The notes below the pieces were generated by a model. That model had not been told where the DNA came from. It did no database searches and saw only the letters and a program-made list of their open reading frames with translations. Below are positions 1-7,600 of a DNA stretch of 11,358 nt, in pieces; the first letter of the stretch is position 1, and every line of letters starts with the position of its first letter. A program made the position numbers and the translations under genes. Source of the DNA: Phoronis pallida (taxonomy: Eukaryota; Phoronida; Phoronidae); the NCBI GenBank assembly GCA_028565715.1, contig JAOXYC010209795.1, forward strand, positions 1 through 11,358, read 5' to 3'.

Positions 1-76
1 ACGAGGCTGGGCGAACAATGGCCTTTCAGTCCTACGAAAACACGAGTAGGGGCGAATGTCTCCAGTCGAACACCCG

Positions 77-125
77 GAGATACCTCAATTTTTGGGAACA
101 AACTTGAGGTATCTCATCGAACCTG
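77..125. repeat. 12-bp inverted repeat
   Basis: GAGATACCTCAA (77-88) and TTGAGGTATCTC (114-125) are exact reverse complements with a 25-base loop. Confidence 0.8.
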
Positions 126-378
126 GGTTATTAATAATGTGTGCTAAATAACTGTTAAATTGCTAATTTTGGAATGTTAAATCTTTAATATTTGGTATTT
201 TAGCAGGACGTTTCTGGTAAAGTATTCTTAAATTTTCAAGGGGGGATTTTTCTCACCCTTGGTTGGAAATTTTGCTGAGTTTAGGAGGGAATTTCATGTG
301 ATTTTGGAATAAATTTTAGAGGGGAAGGTGCCTTGTACCAGCACCAAAATCAGGTCAGCGAGTGCCCTGGCTCAACAT

Positions 379-452
379 GTGCCTCAGCGACTGTCGGTTT
401 AAAACATCTGACTGAGTGCCTCAGAGACTGTCAGTATAAAACATCTGACTGA
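379..452. repeat. 37-bp tandem duplication
   Basis: Bases 379-415 and 416-452 (GTGCCTCAGCGACTGTC...TAAAACATCTGACTGA) differ at about three positions. A shorter related piece (GTCAGCGAGTGCCCTGGCTC) lies just upstream. Confidence 0.85.
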
Positions 453-1530
453 GTTTTAGTGACTTAATCCTGGTCGCTGGTTTTCCAAACCTTTTTCACC
501 CCAGTAGCCTCAGTTAACTAATAGCATCTCTCATTTCTAGAACATTTGGTCCTGGTGACTAAGTGTGATTGATCAATTGTGGAGATGAGAAAAGTTTTTG
601 AATTTTGGGCCTTACTTACATGGGCCATGGGGCTTAACATGATAGTATTGGGCTAAAAATGAGTAAGGCTAATTAGTGTTTAACTTTGTCAATTGACTAT
701 TTTATTTTTGGCCAAAAAGCAATAATTCAAGTAATACACAAATCATCGAAGGAACATGACACAAGTTTCTCTTTACTAGGAGGTTGGTTTTGGGGAATGA
801 ATACAAAACTAGAAGGGATCGTTAAATTTAATACTTTGTTGACACACTGACAGTCAATTTACATGTTAGAACCGATTATTTCCACTGTGGAAAAGCCGCA
901 ATTATTCCAGCTTTAATCACCGCTCACTGCAAGTTGTATTTGAAATGTATTTCAACATACAGGTGATATGTAGACAATTCATACAAAAAACAGTTGGAAA
1001 ACAATTCCACGTGGGTTATCAGCTGAAAAACAGTAGGGATTTTCTACTTTTATTGTACATGGTGATGCAGCATGTAAATTACTAAGTAAACATTTATGCG
1101 TGTCTTGCAAAACATGTTGATATTCAAGCTGTCTCTTGTTGAAAAAACATCTTAAAAATTGATTAAGTATTCAAAAATTACTGTCTGTATTTAAGATAAC
1201 CTCCTTAAGGTTGAATAATTGAATTCAAATTTTAACACTTTTATGAATATGTCACCATTCCCAGCATGACAGTGTCACCCATCAATGATTTCTAAATAAA
1301 TCAATGATTTTTTTGCGAAAGCTTCATAAATTGAAAACCATTATGCACTATTTACCAAGACACAGCTTAAAATGTTTTTTCGTTACAACTAAGTTGCACG
1401 ATCACACTTCTTTCATCAAATACGATAATTGATCATAAACATCACTCTCTTTTAAATGAGAGAAAATATGGAAAGCTTTGTTCAATCTAAAATGTTTTGC
1501 TTGAATATTTACTTTGAATTCTTTTTCAAG

Positions 1531-1624
1531 GTCTTGGTGAACCATCGTACTTCTACACAGATGTGATATTTTGTTGGAATGGTCTGATGATGTCTGTGTT
1601 GTTTTTGTTCGGAACCTACCTCAG
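1531..1624 (+). CDS. DPY19-like exon 1 of the visible part
   Basis: The acceptor is CTTTTTCAAG and the donor is CTCAG|GTATGA. Two bases finish a codon begun in an exon outside the window or not recognised. The exon then reads [20 protein letters not shown] and continues into [10 protein letters not shown], a membrane helix. This matches the family segment 'GLGDP..FY..VIF.LNGLMM..FF.YGTYL'. It ends in phase 2. No earlier exon is visible in 1-1530. Confidence 0.88.
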
Positions 1625-4600
1625 GTATGAGCTTAATTAAAGATGCATAAGCCGTATTCATGACCAAAAAAGTCATAAAAATAATTTGCAGTGAAACTTG
1701 CATATTTTAATAACAGTTAAAACTGCGTGCACCATACTTGGAATATCCCATAATTTCTGGCTTCACAAATGAATTTTAATGCGTTCTTCAGTGACTTTTC
1801 TAGCTGTAAATAACTATGGTTGGGCCAACCATAGTTATTTTAGGGTAGAAAAGTCATTGAGGAATGCATTCAAAATAATTTGTGGAGCCAGAAGTTATGG
1901 TGCATACAGTTCTAAATAAAATATGCAAAATTCACTACAATTTATTTTCATGACTTTTCCCATCATGAATACGGCTTATGCATCTTTAACAGAGTTTTGC
2001 TGTTGGTTCAAGTCATAATAAAAAGAACCCTCAAAAGTGGCCTTACCCTAATATATTAATTCTAAGCACTGGATTCACTGGTTAACTTTCCCGACAGTGC
2101 GGACAGGTCTGTGTCCATCTGGGTGGCTGCTCAGAATCCGTTACTCAACGAACAAGGAGGTGTAATATTTAGACTTTCCAACTCCTAGACCAGGAGTTTA
2201 CACAGAATCTTGAATCCGACTATCGCAGGTCACTCTCAGCCGCCTGCTCAGCAGTGACGTCACTCCACGAATCCCGCAAAAGCTCACTACGCAAACCCTA
2301 GTCAAAGGACACAGACGTGTCGGCTACGTCGGGAAAGTTAACCCGTGAGTCCAGTGCTTAGAATTTACTCAATTGATGATCTACCTGGATGATTCATAAT
2401 CTACATCTCATTCAACTTTTTATATCTTACACATTTTAATGTGTGAGATATAAAAAGTTGAAATTAATATACTGTGAACGTCTACCATGATCAATTAAAC
2501 AAAGTCTCACTGCTATATTTTTGTTTTTACAGTCGGAGTGTATTTGGAGGCCTCATGACAGTATTATGTTTTTTCTACAACCACGGAGAGGCAACTCGTG
2601 TGATGTGGACACCGCCACTGAGAGAGAGCTTTGGTTACCCATTCCTGGTCATACAAATGTTCATTGTTACATATGTGCTCAGGTAATTGGTAGTTACTGA
2701 TCATTTACATTGATTCTACATTGTTTTGAGGGAAATCCTTTTAAGTTTGAGCTTTTAAATTTAAACTGAAGTTTTGAATTAAGACATTTCTGAAGACAGA
2801 AACAGAAAATTTATGTCAATGAGGCCGCATTCTTTAAGCTTTATTGAGCACTCAACAGTATACAGCTTTTTAAAATCCAATTATCATTCCACTTAAAAAA
2901 TCACAAAAAACAAATTTAACTCACTGCTGAGAGATGAGATAAAATATGTCTACTATTTTCTGCGCACTGATTGGCAATATGATATCCAAATAAAAAAAAG
3001 GGACTGGTGGATTCTAGGTTAACTGCTGCCTTGCTGGCATTAGTATGGTTTCTCTGACTTGTCAAAACAGGATTTTTATGCGATTTTTTTTCAGAAATCC
3101 CCATCCTTCAGCCTTACATAGTTTTTTGATAGCTGTTGTTTCTACCTCGTTCATGCTCACATGGCAATTTGCACAGTTTGCCCTACTCACACAGATAATG
3201 GCTGTGTTTGCAACCTACGTTCTCACTTTCATTGGTTCTCAGAAAATGAAAGTCATTCTCAACGGCCATGTGGTGAGTTTTATTACTTGAAGTCGTACAT
3301 CCCAACTTAGCAACGTTGAATTATCAACTTGTGTTGTGGCATACTGATGGGAGAAGTGTTCATTGGACCTGTTTTCAGTATGTCATATGATTTATAGGGT
3401 CAGTCTTGGCTGTCATTTATTCTTAAATATGGATTGTCCTTATTTTTGGCTTTAAAAGTCTTTTCCAATTTTTTTTTTATGCATTATGTACAACTTGTGT
3501 CACTGCATGCACTGTGCTTTTATGATTTGTAGCCATAAACTTTATACTTTTGATTCAACCTCACGTATGTCAACTAACAATACAATGTTTTGCATTTTCA
3601 GCTTGGATTAGCTTTGGGATTCATCTTATTATTCGGCAATGAGATGTTGGCCACATCTTTTTACAGTGCATGCTTGGTTACAATATTTGTAAGTAAGCCG
3701 ACTTATTTGTAAGAGTGAATACAAGTCTACCATATAGTACATGACTATCTGCCACAAAAACGCAGTGCTGGTTGCAATTATATAGCTCTTTAATTATGTA
3801 TTTTCGTCCAGAACCAAGTATTTGCAACCATCTGTTGAGTGCTATTGTAGGCTTGGATTGACTCATTTGAAGGTGCATTCAAACTCTCGATAGTGTTATA
3901 TTAAGACAACCTTTTAAAAAGATCAGCTAAATCTGAGTTTGATTTCCCTTTTAGAAAACTTTGTGGTTTGTTGCCTTCATTCACTGACAGAGGACCTCAG
4001 ACGGTCTTAGATACACAGCACAGTTTATTTAAGAGTCTTGTAGACACCTTTAGATATTTTTTAGGGTTAAGAAATATCCTTCCTATTTCTTATACCAGTT
4101 TTATTACTTTTCAGTTTATATTACTCTCAGAGCCTGTAATTGAGAGGATCGGCAAACGCTTTTTCATCTGGTGTGTTCAGGGTATATCTCTAATTGTCGG
4201 CACTGTTGCTGTGAAACTCATCTGTTCTAAACTCTTCAGTATTGCTGACGATGTAAGTTCTAATTATTTGACTTCATTTTGATTACAGAAGTGGTTTTCT
4301 TTATGATTAAAAAATGGAAGTGTCTTTTTCAAAAAATTCAGTTTCCATTAGCAAAGACCATTAGCATGATTTAAGTGCTGGGTATTTTTTTTAACAGAAA
4401 AAGTATTATACACAGAAGTGATGCCATTCTAGATACTATATACTTCGGTTTAATATTAATGTAATTGAATCAACTGTGACTTGGTTTTCTCATGGAAACC
4501 AAATCAATTGAAAGGACATTAGATTACTTAGTACTTCAATGAAATCAAAGTTTTTCGCTGCTGCTTAAATTTGCCTCACGAATTTTGACAGGCTCATATC

Positions 4601-7600
4601 GGCGATATTTTCCGTAGTAAGTTTGGAACGTTCAAAAATTTCCACACCATGTTGTACACATGTGCACGCGAGTTTGACTTCCTGGAGCTTGAAACGTACT
4701 GGAAGCTTACCTGGACTCTTCTCCTGCCTGTCACTATTATCACGCTGGTGGCGGTCGTTACAAAGGTTGGTGTTTTTGTTTGCCCTTTAAATGCTGTTGA
4801 GCATTGAAACTGTATATCAAATGTTTGGTTCACATTTTAACATATTAATCACATCCGGATGAGATGAATTAATGCACAGAATGTAAAATTCATGTTGGGT
4901 CAGTTTAAAATTTGAAATAATTGATTGTCACCATAATAAATCGTACTGTGTTAACTGTGGTTAATAGTTATAATTTTGCATTCTTCTTTTTTAAGATTTC
5001 TTTTATGAAGTCTCCAAGTCTTTGACCAGTCTTTTGTAAAATACATCAATCTCATTTTTATGCCTTTCCTAAATAAGATCTTGATATATTCATTTCAGCT
5101 GCTGGTGTCTGAGTACAGAGCATACTGCTCAACTGAAGCTGCTGGAGATGGTGATAAAGACATCACCAACCGCTCTCGCCCACATGCAGAAGTAAGCCAA
5201 AAATACTGCTTTTTACAATTTGGTGGCAAAGTATCCCCATGTCGGGTATCCTGTTCAATTAACAGACAAGACAGAAACAATGCCATTATGTGAGCTTTGT
5301 TCGGAATACTGGTTGTCACATGACTTTCAGACCATACTAATGTAAAAATATTAATATGCAAGCAGAGTGAAAACATTTAACTCGCCAAATACCTAATGAG
5401 AATAAAAATGAACCATAAACAAAATCAAGAAAAAGTGATTCTTACAATGAATGGGAAGTAATACCGTTCACCGAGATTTTTCAAAATCAAATCCATTAAA
5501 AGGTTTTTGTCTCATGTTGAAATTTCAATAAAGTTTTACCTATAAACATGGTTTTACACGACTGAAACAATCTCCACACTAATACCATGTTACCACACTA
5601 ATATGAGGAAATTACGTGATTGTGTTACATGATCAAATACAAGGATAATTTTGTGATAAAATGGTTTTCCTGGACCCTCCAAATAACGACTGGCTTTTAC
5701 TGAACTATCTGTCTCAGTTATGAATCTTTACAGGTTGTCTACCATGTGTTCCAATTACTGGCCTTTGCACTTATGGCTGCCATGATTATGAGACTCAAGT
5801 TGTTTGGTACTCCTCAACTTTGCATATTTGCATCCTTACTTGCTTCTAGACAGGTAAGCCTTTAGTCATAGGAATCTAACTTGTCACCTTACAAGTCAGT
5901 TGACTTCTAGTCATCAAATCTGTTCCATTAAAGCTGTCTTGAAAACTTTTTCTAATGTAGCAATCACACTAAACTATTCAGAACAGCTTTATGGACCAAG
6001 GTTTGATTTTTTTTTTCATCATTTTCAATATAACTTTTTTCACTGAACCACTTTTTTGGAGTGGAAAACTAACCTATCTATGTCATATGTCAGGCATCAA
6101 ATCTATCTTCAAAGATTTCAGCAATTTTCCTTTATTAAACTTTGATGTTATTTCAAGATTTTTATAACTGACATTCTTTCCCTGTATCATTTCCAGTTCT
6201 TTGGCTGGTTAGGTGATAGAGGGCGCCAGTATGCAGTTGTAGTACTTGTCTTTGGGTTGATGAGCATTCAGGGGTATAATAACATTAATCATCAGTTGAG
6301 CATTATGGGGGAGTATAGTAACCCCCCTCTTGAGGAAATGGTAGAGTGGATCAATGCTAATACACCACAAGGTGAGTTGCTTAGATTATCAAAATGCTTC
6401 TTAATTCTAGTGTAAATATTACATATAAAGGATACCAAAACGAGGACGGTTCTAAAAGTTTCCCGCCAATTTACAACAGTATATACAAGTGCGTGCCAAC
6501 AACCAACTAAACATTTAGTGTTATATTGGGATGCAAAACTTGTCTGTTTAGATCAGGTTTGTCCCAAATAATGGCTAAACTTTCCTTAATTAACAAATCA
6601 AGTATACAGATCTGAGTCAATAATTGTGAAACAATTGGGATCGCATATTTAAAGCTTGATTCTGGACAATCGGAGCCTGACTGGCGAATTAGCTTACAAT
6701 TTTGCAGCTGAACAGTCTACAATTATAGCATGCGACTAGGTTATAATTCCTCACCACCATCTGTCAATCCGTCAATATATTTGTGTATGAAAATCAATTC
6801 CTATTCTTTTTTACTGTGACTGATTGGTTTTGGTAAAGACGTTCAACACTGAACACAATTTTAATGACCATTGCGCGTTTGTAAGGCGAATGAGACTCTT
6901 CTCATACTGTCTAATTTGTGATTTGTCACCAGCTTCAAGGTGGTAAATTAGTTCCCCAACAACCCCTGTTTGAAAGAGAATCTCCTGCCGTTGTACACCA
7001 ATATGAACACAATTTTGTGTACTTGCAGATGGTGTCTTTGCTGGACCAATGCCAACCATGGCAAATATCAAATTGTCAACAAAACGACCAATTGTAAACC
7101 ATCCCCATTACGAAGATGCTGGGTTGAGGTTTGTAGTTGATATGTTTTTGCAGGAAAATAACTTCTTGGAATTTTTACTAATTATTGAATAAGCCTTATT
7201 AGTGACCATAAAAGTCTTAAAAATAATCTGCAGTGAAAATTTACTTGCATGTTTAGAATTGCCTGCACCAAACTTGGAATATTCCATAATTCTACTCTAT
7301 TTTACTCTTGTCCATATCACCTTCGATTTATGCCTCACAAAATGTTTACTTGTTGCAGAGAGCGCACCAAGTTGGTTTATTCCATGTACAGTCGCAAACC
7401 AGTAAAAGAAGTCAAGGAAAACTTGTTGAAGCTTCATGTTCAGTATTTAGTGTTGGCGAAAGGATGGTGTTTTGGTCAACAGAAGTAAGTTTACTTAGTT
7501 TAATCAAATGAATGGTTCCTTTAGCCTTATGCCAGGAAGTTGAAGAATTCAATCCATGTCAAACATCATCACTTTTGGCTACTTCAGTGATGTCCTGTTT

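Larger units (their letters stand above)
1..1530. other. upstream region, no gene recognised
   Basis: AT-rich, with stops in all frames. It probably belongs to an intron of the DPY19-like gene, since the exons for the N-terminus are not here. Apart from the repeats at 77-125 and 379-452, there is a short doubled ATCAATGATTT near 1283-1312. I looked for splice-flanked segments matching the DPY19 N-terminus and saw none. Confidence 0.6.

Noticed and set aside
1-1530. Search for tRNA genes, CRISPR arrays or bacterial operon signals
   Set aside because: No tRNA boxes, no regularly spaced repeats, no bacterial promoters or ribosome binding sites. The same holds for the whole window, which is eukaryotic.
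4594-4833. 79-residue - strand open frame
   Set aside because: It is the mirror of DPY19-like exon 6.
5095-5376. 93-residue - strand open frame
   Set aside because: It partly mirrors DPY19-like exon 7 and has no recognisable motif, splice context or hydrophobic pattern.
6811-7071. 86-residue - strand open frame taken as a gene
   Set aside because: Its first part is the mirror of DPY19-like exon 10. Only the part between the 13-bp repeats looks protein-like, and that is reported as a finding rather than a gene.
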